Origin: Vreelandella lionensis | GTDB taxonomy: Bacteria > Pseudomonadota > Gammaproteobacteria > Pseudomonadales > Halomonadaceae | DNA length: 64,000 nt | Direction: 5' to 3' | Assembly: GCF_002087295.1 (NCBI RefSeq) | Contig: NZ_MWVI01000050.1 | Location: forward strand, 62,001-126,000 | In this document: in pieces, positions 18,700 to 29,775 of the stretch | Numbering within the stretch: position 1 is the first letter of the stretch | Layout of the letters: every line of letters starts with the position of its first letter | Translations under genes and position numbers: made by a program | The notes under the pieces: generated by a model | Seen by the model: the letters and a program-made list of their open reading frames with translations, nothing else | Told to the model about the DNA's origin: nothing | Databases searched by the model: none

Positions 18700-20626
18700 C
18701 TATGTGAAATTTGTAGCCATACTCGGCATGTGCCACCTGACTCGGTTACGCCCCTCTTTCTTTGCGCGGTAAAGCGCCAGATCAGCATATCGCAGATCAT
18801 CTTCCCAGCGATCAGCGCTCCTCTGCGAGCTAACTTGGCACGCACCAATACTTACCGTGACATTGACCTCTCCTTCACTAGTCGCAATCGGCTCTGCGGC
18901 AATCGACTCACGCAACACCTCAAGTATGGAGGCACCCTCTGTATCATATAAACAGACACCAAACTCCTCTCCTCCCATTCTTGCTACTAAATCTCCTGAG
19001 TTTAAAAAAGCACTTAAACGAAAGGCAACCTCCTTAAGCACTTCATCGCCCGCCTGATGACCATACTGATCATTAACCAACTTAAAATAGTCAATATCAA
19101 TGATAGCAATAGTAAAATATGATGCTTTTTGAGAATAAAACCCAGATACACGCTCTATAAAAGCTCTACGGTTAGGCAGCCCGGTTAGCACATCAGTTTC
19201 AGCTAAGTAACGCAATTTTTGCTCAGCTGAATAGCGAGATTTCTCAACTTCAAATGCATAAAAAAGTGCCCCCAACGTATCTAATAACGGCTGCAGAAAT
19301 AGGGCATCTTCCTCAGTATAATCTTCTGCTTTGTTGGCCAAACCAATCATACCAACGGTTTCATTACCAATCTTAATAGGCAGCCCTAAAAAGCGCAGTA
19401 AGGGCGGGTGCCCTGATGGCGTGCCACGTGAGGCATAGTGAGGGCGATTAGCAATCAACACGTTACCGCTGGTCACCACATGGCCAAACAAATTATTTAG
19501 ATCATTAAAAAACAGCTCACCCCGCTGGTAGGCACGATACAGTTCGTTGGCTTCTTCACTCCAACTAATGTTGGAAAGTGCATGTATAAACAGTGCCTTA
19601 GAGTCTTCTCCCTGTACCATTATTTGGCCAATCAGCCCAAACTGGCTTTCAGCAAGCGACAAAATTTCATCAAAAATCAGCTCGCAGGAATGACGGATAT
19701 TCTTCTCATGAAGGAAGACACTCTGCGCTCGATTCATAAAGTTAAGCAACTGCACCTGCTTACGCTCACGTAGCTCAGCGTTTTTCTTTTCAGGATATCA
19801 CGGGTGATACATGACAAACGCAAAGGGCGACCGGCAATATTATAGGCGACTACGCGACCATAAGTGTTTACCCATATCCAGCGGCCATCCCCATGGCGCA
19901 TCCGATAATCCACGTTGAGTGCTGAACCATCGTTGGCTAAATGGCTCCGAATCGCGTTATTAAGCCGTGTAAAGTCGTCGGAATGAACCAAACTTTTCCA
20001 GAAATTGGAGAAATTTTCTACCTCATTCAACGCCAAGCCCAACAGATCACACCAACGCTGATTGAACACATTGCGGTCAGTGGGAAATTTTCCAGCCCCA
20101 AATTCCTACATCATCAGCAGGCTCGATGATCATAGATAAATCACTTTCGCTTATAAAACATTTTTGTTTATCAGCAAGATGCACATAGTGACTTATAAAA
20201 TAGCTAAGCGACTCCAAGAAACGTAGGTCTTTGGAAGAAAGCGTGTTGGGCTTATCGTCAATTAAACAAATAGCACCCACCTCTCTTTCATCCACCATCA
20301 GCGGCACGCCTGCATAAAAGCGAATGCATGGCTCTGCAAGTACCAATGGGTGGTCGCAAAAATCTGGATGAAGGGCTTGCATCTTCAATCACGAGGGGCG
20401 CACGAAGCGCTAGCACATGGCGGCAGAAGGCACCCTCTAACGCAGCAAAATCTACATTAAGTCCAGATTTGGCAATAAACCATTGTTTTTGAGCAGCAAT
20501 CGAAATTAACGCTATGGGGAAATCAAAATAAATAGCCACGGATGCAATCAAGCTATCCAACGTTTCCGTGTCAACCGAAGTCGCAGCTTTACGTTCACTA
20601 ACAGAGTGCCATTGCTTGTTTAACAT
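18700..20626 (-). CDS. GAF-PAS-GAF-GGDEF diguanylate cyclase (three frameshifts as read)
   Basis: About 640 residues when joined. Order: GAF (residues about 20-165, A-L-I-S-I-A-A-Q-K-Q-W-F), PAS/PAC (about 180-300, W-I-W-V-N-T-Y-G-R-V-V), a second GAF (about 310-460), then GGDEF (about 475-640) with the intact active site G-G-E-E-F. The inhibitory I-site RxxD is absent (N-S-G-D at that position), so product inhibition is probably weak. Breaks lie near 20380, 20087 (extra A) and 19788 (missing A). Conserved domain sequence continues across each break. It makes c-di-GMP in response to unknown cytoplasmic cues. Confidence 0.85.
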
Positions 20627-20968
20627 GACATTGTGCCTTTACAACGCTGAACAAGAATCCCCCTAAAAAATTAGCTATTCTTTATCGGACATTTAACACC
20701 TACCTGTCAAGATTGATGAAACGCCGCCCGAAAGGCCTCATTATTATCAATTACTTACAAAATTAAATTTAAATTCTGCTCACACTTTATTCGCTATAAC
20801 AATGTTATGAAACGCATCCACACTGAAACACAATAAAAAATAATAAAAAATTACTATTAGAGGTAATAAAAATTACCAATATAAAAAAACCATGCCATAT
20901 TAACCCTTAGGTACCTACCCCTTGTGCCTGATCCTCTTCTGACCTGACTAAAGACAGAGAAGGCAAAA
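20627..20968. other. AT-rich intergenic region between divergent signalling genes
   Basis: About 340 bases with no credible gene. It is much more AT-rich than its surroundings, with a repeated TAATAAAAATTAC-like word near 20840-20880. It must hold the promoters of the diguanylate cyclase (left) and the chemoreceptor (right); no clear consensus boxes could be fixed. Confidence 0.5.
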
Positions 20969-22240
20969 ATGTATATCAATCTTCTTAACTCGCCTCTTTA
21001 TAGTGCGCTACTTAACCACACAGCTTGTATTTTCTTTACACCTCAAGGGGTTATCAAACATGCCAGCCAAGCATTTTTAAAAGTGATGGGGTGCCGCCTG
21101 GAGGATATCCAAGGGCAGCATCACCGTATCTTCTGCGATGCCGCTGAAGCACAACGCCCCGAGTACCAACAGTTTTGGCAGTCGTTGGCCTCTGGCGAAA
21201 GCCACCACGGACGATTTCGACGCTTTAAAGAGAACGGTGAAGAAGTTTGGCTAGAAGCCACCTACCTGCCTATTTACTCGCGTACCGGCAAAGTGACGGA
21301 AATTTTCAAAGTAGCGAACGAGGTAACCCAAAGCCACCAGGAAGCCCAGCACCAAGATGCGCTACTAGAAGCGCTGCACCGCTCCATGGCCGTGATCGAG
21401 TTCTCGCCGGAAGGCTATATTCTCGATGTAAATCAGAATTTTGAAAGCGTCATGGGGTATCAAAAAGCCGAATTGATTGGCAAGCATCATCAAATGTTCT
21501 GCCGCCCGAACTTTTACCGGCAACAGCCTAACTTCTGGCAAAACCTTGCTATCGGTGAATTCAATAAAGGCCGCTTTGAGAGGATAGACGCACAGGGCAA
21601 ATCCGTATGGCTGGAAGCCACCTACAACCCTGTGAAAGATGCCAGTGGCACTGTGATAGAAGTGGTAAAGTTCGCCAGCGACATTACCCCTTTAGTAGAA
21701 AAAGCCAACGCCACCTCAGGCACCATCAGTTCAGCACAAAGCAGCACTTCACAAATTGAACGCACCGCCAAAGATAGCCTGGACCACTTAGATGAAATGG
21801 TGAAAGGCTCAGAGCAGGCAGCGCAAACCCTAGCAAAAGCACAAGAACTGATCGACGCGCTGCACAAGCAGTTCGCAAAGCATAAATGCGATTACCGAAT
21901 CTATCGCCAAGATTGCCAGCCAAACCAATCTACTTTCTCTTAACGCCGCAGTAGAAGCCGCCCGCGCAGGCGAACAGGGCCGAGGTTTGCAGTAGTCGCC
22001 AACGAGGTACGCCAACTCGCCAAGGGCTCCACCGAGGCGGTTGCTCAAATAACGCAGGTGCTAAAAGATAATAGCAGCCTAGTGGAGCGCACCACCCAAG
22101 CCATGCAACAGGTCATTCAACAGGGTAAAGCCAGCCAAACCAGTGTTAGTGAAATTGACGCCATCGTGAATAAAATTCTGCAAGACGCCCGCAGCGTGGC
22201 GCGCTCCATCGAACAGCTAGCGGCCGATACGCATATCTAG
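20969..22240 (+). CDS. Soluble methyl-accepting chemotaxis protein with two PAS domains, second copy (two frameshifts as read)
   Basis: About 424 residues, paralogous to the gene at 15482-16751. Two PAS domains lie at residues about 15-110 and 140-235 ([14 protein letters not shown]), then the MCP hairpin with [19 protein letters not shown] and [10 protein letters not shown]. There is no transmembrane helix. Breaks lie near 21878 (extra A after the F of K-Q-F) and near 21986 (missing T in R-G-F). AGAAGG precedes the ATG. The two chemoreceptors flank the peroxiredoxin and cyclase genes, suggesting duplication within a sensory region. Confidence 0.9.
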
Positions 22241-22286
22241 CCGCACCGATTTTCATGCACAGGGATGTGCACCCTAATCAAAAAAA

Positions 22287-22307
22287 GCCAGCGCGTATGG
22301 CGCTGGC
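22287..22307. terminator. Terminator hairpin between chemoreceptor and PiuC-like gene
   Basis: Arms GCCAGCGC and GCGCTGGC with a 5-base loop. The preceding A-run reads as a U tract on the minus strand, after the PiuC-like gene. Confidence 0.75.
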
Positions 22308-22354
22308 AATCAATCGAAAGAAAGCGAGTCCTCCTAGCTCCAACATTCACTCCA

Positions 22355-23035
22355 TTAGCACTCTGACCACATTCTGACAAGGTTGTTATACGTTCCCGTT
22401 AAAGCTACTAGCTCTTTATTGGACTCGCCCTGTGCGGCTCGCAGTGCGCGTAACGCGTTATCCATCTCATACAGCAAACGCCGTTGTTCGGTGTCCCGAA
22501 TAAGGCTTTGCATAAACATATAACAGCCCAACCGCTCACCTTGAGTAACCGGCGTCACTTCATGAAGCGTGCCCGAAGGGTACGTCACCAAACTGCCTGC
22601 AGGGAGCTTAATCGTCTGCTCGCCGAAGGTATCGGTTATTTTTAGCTCTCCCCCCTCGTATTCGCTGGGGTCCGATAAGAAGAGCGTGGCCGATACATCG
22701 GTACGCAAATAGCTGCCATCCGGCAGCGAGCGTAACGTGCTGTCAATATGCTGGCCATAGTGGCTATCTTCTACCGTGTAGCGGTTAAAATTAGGCGGTA
22801 TGATTTTAAAGGGCATCACCGCACTCATCAGTTCTGGGGTTCGGTTGAGTGCTCGCATGACGAGTACACGAAGCTCTCTGAGCACCTCAGAACTTTCCGG
22901 TATTTGGAGATTTTTCTTCACCTGCCGTGCCTGTGGGCCGGCACTTATTCCACGTGCCCACTCGGCTGCGTGCAGCTGGCGGCGAACCGCCGCCAGCTCT
23001 TCAGGTGTCAGAATATTTTCAAAACTGACAATCAT
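22355..23035 (-). CDS. PKHD-type Fe(II)/2-oxoglutarate hydroxylase (PiuC/YbiX family)
   Basis: About 226 residues, a non-haem iron dioxygenase often encoded beside TonB siderophore receptors. The iron ligands are in Y-G-Q-H-I-D-S (H-x-D) and the distal histidine in S-G-T-L-H-E-V-T-P; the 2-oxoglutarate arginine is in G-E-R-L-G. Its substrate in the family is unresolved. The ATG at 23035 is preferred to the GTG just before it, with AGAGG upstream. It ends 23 bases from the TonB-receptor gene upstream on the same strand, so it is probably co-transcribed and Fur-controlled. Confidence 0.92.
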   Translation of the reverse strand: MIVSFENILTPEELAAVRRQLHAAEWARGISAGPQARQVKKNLQIPESSEVLRELRVLVMRALNRTPELMSAVMPFKIIPPNFNRYTVEDSHYGQHIDSTLRSLPDGSYLRTDVSATLFLSDPSEYEGGELKITDTFGEQTIKLPAGSLVTYPSGTLHEVTPVTQGERLGCYMFMQSLIRDTEQRRLLYEMDNALRALRAAQGESNKELVALTGTYNNLVRMWSEC

Positions 23036-23057
23036 CACAAGCCTCTACATAGGTGGC

Positions 23058-25387
23058 TTAAAAGTCATAACGCAGCGTGGCAATGACATGACGGCCAGGC
23101 CCAGGTATGCCCTGAGCTCCGCCCTCTGCTACTTGAGAAATGTACTCTTCATCCATCAAGTTAAAGCCATTCACGCGCAGTTGTAGCTCTTCATTAAATC
23201 GATAGGCAGTAGACGCATGAAAAAGTGAGTAACTATCCACACTCACCTGACGACGACGCGCACCCGGTTCTGATGCTACGTTATTGACTTGATCGGCCAC
23301 ATACTCCATACCGCCCCCAATGGTCCATTGAGACGTCACTTCGTAGTCTGTCCAGAAGTTAAACGTATGCTCTGGCGTTCCTCCTAAGCGTGAACCAACT
23401 TCCCAGGCATTATTTGAACTCAGCACTTCGGAATCCATAAAGGTGTAGCTAGTGTAGAGCTTCCAGCCAGGAGTCAGGCTACCCATCGCACCTATTTCGA
23501 ACCCTTCTACACGCTGCTCGCCATCCAGCACATTCAACAAGTCACCGCCACCAGCGGCAGGTGTTCGAGCATTGGTTTTATCGGTGCGGAACAGCGCAGC
23601 ACTCACCAGCAAGTTGTCTGCTAGGTTCCATTTAGTGCCTAACTCATAAGCAACGGTTTGTTCGGGGTCTGTATTAAATGCGTTTAAATCAACTATATCT
23701 TCTCGACCGCCACTTAACGCATTGCCGCCGCCCGCTAGCTGTACAAGGCCTCGGTCAAAGGTACCCGTTACATCAAAGGCGGTTCCTACCGATGCATAAA
23801 CACTGCCATTATCAGTAGGCGTGAAGACTAACCCCAAGTTACCGCTCCACTCACTGTCGGTGCGAGAAATAGGGCCAATGGGGTCAACCCACCCGTAATC
23901 CGTCGCGGTAGATTCGACGTGATCCCAGCGCACGCCAGCGTGAACGTCCCATTTAGGATCCAATGCCACAGTATCGAGGGCATACAGACCAATCTGCTCA
24001 GACTCTAAGCGATGGCGCGTGCCATCATAAGGCACCTCTGGGCGGGTACGCGGCGCAGGGTTATAAAGATCAGTAGCTGGACCTCTTACATCCGGGCGAC
24101 GATCATTTTTAATATCGACGTAGCCGACCTCTGCACCCAGCACCAAATCATGCTGAAGCGACCCCGTATCGAAATTTACCACTAAATCTGTTTGGTTGAA
24201 GAAGGATGTGTCTGTTTGATCACGAGGCTTTAAGTCACCGCGTACCTGTACTTGAGAAAAATCACCGCTCCCGAAGGCTGTTTCAGGCACGATTAAGCGT
24301 GGCGATGACGTTAAGGAATCGTTCTCAACACGACTGACTCGCAGCTGGTTAGGCAAGCTCACCTGTTGATTAAAGCGATGCTCTACTGCTAGGCCGAGCT
24401 GATTCACATCAATGTCTTGATAGTCATCTACATGGCCAAAATAGTCGCTGTAATCTATTCCCGGTGGTAAAGCACCGGTGTAGTAACCGTCGCTAGCACG
24501 CTGCACACTGGCTGTGCGGCCATTAGCACCTAGCTGACTGGCATCACCACTAAAACCTTCACGGTCAAATGGAATCCCTTGGTCGGGCGTGTTGTTTTGG
24601 CGAGTATGTAAAAAGTCGACCTCCACCTGGGTGTCGCCCTCTAGCCCCCACACGTAAGCGGCGTAAACACCTTGGCGCTCTTGATCAACAATATCGCGTC
24701 CTGGGTTATCCTGCGTATGACTCATTACGTTAATACGCAGCGCACTGTTATCGTCAATGCGGCGGTTAAAATCCCCCGGGACACGAAACAGCTCATCGGT
24801 TCCTAGCGATGTTTCTAAACGGTTGCGATCTTCCATGAGCGGCTGTTTCGTCACAAAGTTAATCGTGCCGCCCGCCGAACCGCGGCCTGAAAAGGCAGAG
24901 TTTGGCCCCCTCACCACTTCAATTTGATCCACATAAAGGGGTCCCGGAAATAGTTACCTAAATCACGGCTGCCGTTTACATTGATATCATCGCGAGCATT
25001 GAAGCCACGAATCTTCAATTGGTCGCCCCCTGGCGGGTTGCCCTCACCTGCCTGAAGGCTAATGCCTGACACGTTACGCAACGCATCACGCAGTTCGGTC
25101 ACATTTTGGTCTTCTAGCAAGTCACTGGTAAGCACCGTGACAATACGCGGCGTTTCAAGCACATCGCGCTGATATTTGACGCTTTCCATAAAAGTGCCGC
25201 GGTAGCCAGTAACCGTTACCGTATCCAGCGGCTCGGCGTTGGCCGTGTTCGTTTGTGCATGGGTATGAATACTCATGGCTGCCAACATACAGGCACTTGC
25301 TGTCATTAAAGTGCGGCGTGCATTCACTGCATTAGGGCTACGCGACTCAATCGCGATGGGGAGGGGTTTTTTCTTCGTCATTAACAT
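23058..25387 (-). CDS. TonB-dependent catecholate siderophore receptor, Fiu-like (one frameshift as read)
   Basis: About 776 residues. A signal peptide with a basic start (M-T-K-K-K) and an A-H-A-Q cleavage region leads to a TonB-box-like D-T-V-T-V-T-G, a plug domain (R-D-A-L-R-N-V-S-G-I, then V-R-G-P-N-S-A-F-S-G-R-G) and a 22-strand barrel ending in aromatic F (A-T-L-R-Y-D-F). The frame is lost near 24934, where one A is missing, between D-P-F and Y-V-D-Q-I-E-V. AAGGGA precedes the ATG at 25387. The PiuC-like gene follows, as in fiu-ybiX loci. It imports ferric siderophores through the outer membrane. Confidence 0.9.
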
Positions 25388-25513
25388 TTGTTGCGTTCCC
25401 TTGAGAAAGATAATAGGTGCGTACGTGCCAAGCCCCACATCCGGCTGCTGTTCCATAAACAGGAATGCAGCGTTGTTTTATATGAAACAGAGTATCAAAT
25501 GTTAATAACTATG

Positions 25514-25532
25514 TAAATGATAATGATTTGCT
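25514..25532 (-). promoter_or_regulatory. Fur box upstream of the TonB receptor
   Basis: The segment around AATGATAATGATT, in AT-rich DNA about 130 bases before the receptor start, contains two overlapping GATAAT-type Fur half sites. Iron repression of the receptor and hydroxylase pair is expected from family knowledge. Confidence 0.6.
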
Positions 25533-25597
25533 TTTATTATTAGCTTGCTAATCGTTAACCGCTTTTATTAATCACTTCTTACTATCTTTTACTCAAC

Positions 25598-25660
25598 GCA
25601 AGCATGCTGCTATCTAACCCCGCTTAACGTGGTTAGACCCCTGCCTGAAAGGATGCTTGC
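25598..25660. promoter_or_regulatory. Nested inverted repeats at the start of the restriction gene
   Basis: Outer perfect 8-bp arms GCAAGCAT (25598-25605) and ATGCTTGC (25653-25660) enclose inner 6-bp arms CTAACC (25614-25619) and GGTTAG (25631-25636). The right outer arm abuts the ATG at 25663 and overlaps the edge of the AAAGGA ribosome site, so folding or protein binding here could control expression. Confidence 0.5.
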
Positions 25661-25662
25661 TG

Positions 25663-28600
25663 ATGTTTGACGCGCCCGCTGCTGTTGCTACGCCTGAAGC
25701 CGTTGAGACCTTTATTGCCCGCTGGAAGGGCACTACCGGCACCGAAAAGGCCAACTACCAGCTATTCCTTTAAGAGCTATGCGCACTACTGACGCTACCT
25801 ACGCCCGACCCAGCCAGCAAAGACAACATTGAAAACGCCTACACCTTCGAGCGCCGGGTAGATATTCAAAACCCCGACGGCAGCGAAAATCGCGGCTTTA
25901 TCGACCTCTATAAACGCGGCGCGTTTGTCTTGGAAGCCAAACAAACTGGCAAGGGGCTGGCCACCAAAGGCTGGGACAAGGCCATGCAGGCGGCCTATAA
26001 CCAAGCCGACCAGTACGTGCGCGCCCTGCCCGCCGACGAAGGTCGCCCGCCATTTATCGTAGTGACGGATGTCGGCCGCACCCTAGCACTTTATTCTGAA
26101 TTTTCGCGCTCCGGTGGCACCTATGTGCCCTTCCCCGACCCGCGTAACTACCAAATCAAACTGGATGACTTACGCCAGCCCGAGGTACAGCAGCGCCTAA
26201 AAGCCCTGTGGGAAGCTCCCGATACCCTAGACCCGAGCCAATACGCCGCCCGCGTGACTCGCGAAGTAAGCGCAACGCTGGCCCAGCTTGCCAAAACACT
26301 AGAAGCCGATGGTTACGAAGTGGACCGCGTGGCGCACTTTTTGAAGCGCTGCCTGTTCACCATGTTCAGTGAAGACGTAGAGCTGCTGCCTAAAAACAGC
26401 TTTACCGACTTCCTCACCCGCATGAAAGAGCCCCCCGAGCACTTTGCCGACGCCATTGGCTCGTTATGGTAAAGCATGAACAGCGGCGGTTTTAGCGGCG
26501 TACTCACGGCCAAGGTAATGCGCTTTAACGGCGGCCTGTTCAAAGGCATCGACCCCATCCCGCTCACCCCCGCGCAAATCCAACTGCTGATTGATGCCGC
26601 CAAAGCCGACTGGCGCTTTGTGGAACCGGCCATTTTCGGCACGCTGCTGGAGCGCGCCCTAGACCCCCGCGAACGCCACAAACTAGGTGCCCACTACACG
26701 CCCCGCGCTTACGTCGAGCGGCTGGTCATGCCCACGCTGATTGAACCTCTACGCCGAGAGTGGGCCACCGCCCAGGTGGTCGCGGAAACCCACAACCAGA
26801 AAGGCAAAACCGATAAAGCGCTAGAGAGCCTGCGAGCCTTTCACCACAAGCTCTGCCAAGTACGCTTGCTGGACCCCGCCTGCGGCAGCGCCAACTTCCT
26901 GTATGTCGCGCTTGAGCACATGAAGCGCCTGGAAGGCGAGGTGTTAAACCTGATTGCCGACCTCAGCGGCGGGCAAGACTCCTTAGAAGCCGAAGGCTTT
27001 ACCGTCTCGCCCCAGCAGTTCCTCGGCATGGAAATTAACCCCCGCGCCGCCGCCATTGCCGAAATTGTGCTGTGGATTGGTTACCTGCAGTGGCACTACC
27101 GCATTAACGGCAAGCTCGACCTGCCCGAGCCGATACTCAAAGACTTCCACAACATCGAAAACCGCGATGCGCTGATAGAATTTGAACGCCGCGAGCCGCT
27201 GCTGGACGACAACGGCCAGGAAGTCACCATTTGGGACGGCATCAGCATGAAGAAAAGCCCCGCCACCGGCGAGCTGATCCCTGATGAAACTGCCCGCACC
27301 ACCGTGTACCGCTACCACAACCCTAAGCGCGCCGAGTGGCTGGAAGCGGATTACATTGTCGGCAACCCGCCGTTTATTGGGGCCTCTACCATGCGCCGCG
27401 CACTCGGCGATGGCTATGTAGACGCCGTGCGCCAGGTATTTAAAGGCACGGTGCCGGAATCTGCCGATTTTGTGATGTATTGGTGGCATATCGCCGCTGA
27501 CGCTGTACGCAACGGCCACGCCCAGCAGTTTGGCTTTATTACCACCAACAGCCTTCGCAAAACCTTCAACCGCCGCGTGCTGGAACCGCATCTAAACGAT
27601 GCTAAAAAGCCGCTCTCGCTCACCTTCGCGATTCCCGACCACCCCTGGGTAGATGGCAACGACGGTGCCGCCGTACGCATCGCCATGACTGTAGCCCGCG
27701 CAGGCGAAGCGCCTGGGCTGCTACAGCAAGTGACTAATGAAAACAGCGATGAAGGCCGCGAAGCCCGCAATGTGGGACGAAGCCGCCGTGAGGGTAAGGT
27801 ATTTGCCGATTTGAGTATTGGGGCAGATGTGGCGGGGGGTAAGTCACTTAAAAGTAACTCTGGAATCCGTCCGCGGGGTTTTTAACCAGGTAGTACAGGT
27901 TTCGTTCTTTCGATTAACGACCATGCACAACTTAAGTTAATTGAAAAATATAAAGAAGCACCTGTTCTACGTTACTACGTCAATGGAAAAGATATAATTC
28001 AGTCCCCAAGAAATGTGTATTTAATTGATTTTCATGGCTTAAGCGAAAGCGAGGCACGTAATGCCTACCCAGATCTTTATCAGTGGGTCTTAAACCGAGT
28101 AAAGCCTGAAAGAGAGCAAAACAGAGATCCCAAACTAAGAAAAAACTGGTGGCTTCATAGGCGTTCACGTAGCGACTTGCGTGAAATGTCAGGAAAGCTA
28201 ACGCATTTAATAGTGACCACTCGAGTGGCTAAGCATCGTGTTTTTACCACCATAAAGATATCGACTGCAGCCGATTACAACCTTGCCTGCATTGCCTTGG
28301 ACAAGCATCACTCGTTAGGAATATTAAGCTCTCGAGTCCATAACATATGGTCGCTTAAATCTGGCGGCACTCTGGAAGATCGACCAACTTATAATAATAC
28401 ACTCTGCTTCGAGACCTTCCCCTTCCCAGAGCTTACCGACGAGCAGGCGGCGAAGATCGGCCAACTGGCCGAGCAGATCGACGCCAATCGCAAGCGTCAG
28501 CAGGCAGAGCACCCAACGCTCACGCTCACCGGTATATACAACGTGATGGAGAAACTTCGCGCAGGCGAAGAGCTCAACGCCAGAGAGCAAAGCATCAACC

Positions 28601-29130
28601 AGCAAGGCTTGGTCAGCACCCTGCTTGCCGACCACGATGCCTTAGACCGCGCAGTATTTAACGCCTACGGCTGGGATGACTTGGCAAAAGCACTCGTGGG
28701 CTTACCCGGAGCCACTACGCCCTTGCCGGATAAACCCGCCGCCCAAGCAGAAGCCGAAGAAGAGCTGCTGATGCGCCTAGTGGCGCTCAACAAACAGCGC
28801 ACCGCAGAAGAAGCGCAAGGCAAGGTGCGCTGGCTACGCCCAGATTACCAAGCGCCGGAAGAAGCCGCCCCCACGCAAAAAGAGCTGCAAAGCACCACGG
28901 CTGAGGCCAACGCCCCAGCCGCCGACAAAACCAAAACCCCCTGGCCCAAAGACCTCGCCACCCAGGTCACACTGCTACGCGACATGCTCGCCGCCAGCCC
29001 CCACAGCGCGGAAAGCCTGGCCGCTCAGTTCAAACGCAAACCGCTAAAAGGCGTCAATGAGGTACTCTCCGCCCTCGCCGCCCTCGGCCAAGCCCAGCAG
29101 GACGACGAACACTGGCGGCTGGTGAGGTAA
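25663..29130 (+). pseudogene. MmeI-like type IIL restriction-modification enzyme interrupted by three in-frame TAA codons
   Basis: One frame of 1156 codons runs through without any indel. The N-terminal nuclease domain has Asp81-x9-Glu91-x-Lys93 (I-D-L-Y...V-L-E-A-K), the same spacing as the MmeI PD-(D/E)xK site. The adenine methyltransferase core has motif I D-P-A-C-G-S-A-N-F at about 404 and motif IV N-P-P-F at 568. A target-recognition region and a helical C-terminus follow. Such single-chain enzymes cut and methylate DNA. TAA codons stand at 37 (25771), 270 (26470, with an ATG two codons later) and 741 (27883). The first two sit where Gln (CAA) would fit; the third might instead come from paired indels. 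As read, no full-length enzyme is made. The DNA around 27870-28430 is visibly AT-richer than both sides. Confidence 0.85.
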
Positions 29131-29131
29131 T

Positions 29132-29695
29132 ATGAAAAGATCAGCTGAGGATCAGCTAAAGTACTTCTTCGCGCTACACAATTACCGGCGTCGCATTGGC
29201 GGCGCTGAAATGCATTATTTTTTCGTAGAAGGTAAAGAAGCTTATCGCCATGGTCTCTATATTGCCTCCGCAACCTGCTTGCTGCTAGGTATTGAAGCAA
29301 GCGTCCGGGCTCTTCATGCTTACCACCACCGAGGAGTGGATGACCTTAACCTCAACCCTGGTCAGACAATTAAGTAACGCCCTGCTTCTCACAAGGCAAG
29401 GTGTGTCGGTTTAAAAATTGAAATTCTTGCAATGGAGGACGAAGAAGAATTTGAACGTAAAATGGCACCCGGACAACAGCGCCGAGAACCCGTTGAAATC
29501 GTTAGGTTAAGAAACAACCTCTGCCACGGAAACGGTAAAGAATTCTTCACTCATATAGAGGATCAAGGCACCTTTTTTACACCAGAGGCGTTGAAAAAAG
29601 TCTGCGAACAGCTACTTAACATCAGCAAGCCATGGGCTGAAGAAAAGGGCAGGTTCAACGACCTACTTACAGAAAAGTATTCCAAAAAAAGCTAA
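29132..29695 (+). CDS. Small HEPN-motif protein, putative RNase or defence accessory (two compensating indels as read)
   Basis: About 187 residues when repaired. It starts one base after the restriction gene stop, with GAGG upstream of the ATG. The C-terminal half contains R-N-N-L-C-H, the R-x4-H motif typical of HEPN ribonuclease-like proteins. The N-terminal half is helical and rich in Tyr, His and Leu. An in-frame TAA at 29375 is best explained by an extra A near 29372 and a missing T near 29412; the intermediate frame reads T-I-S-N-A-L-L-L-T-R-Q-G-V-S-V. It probably belongs to the restriction operon. Its exact family and target are not known to me. Confidence 0.6.
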
Positions 29696-29775
29696 ATATT
29701 TTTATATTCACACCATTAATAGATGGCTTTGGCAACCCTCAACCAAGCAGCTAAAGCCTGACTGACCACGCTGTG

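Noticed and set aside
26983..27591. 202-codon minus-strand frame opposite the methyltransferase
   Set aside because: It is antisense to strongly conserved methyltransferase sequence and has no start context or recognisable domain.
25771..29377. TAA reassigned as glutamine
   Set aside because: Other genes in the window end normally with TAA, so a changed code is not credible; local mutation or error is simpler.
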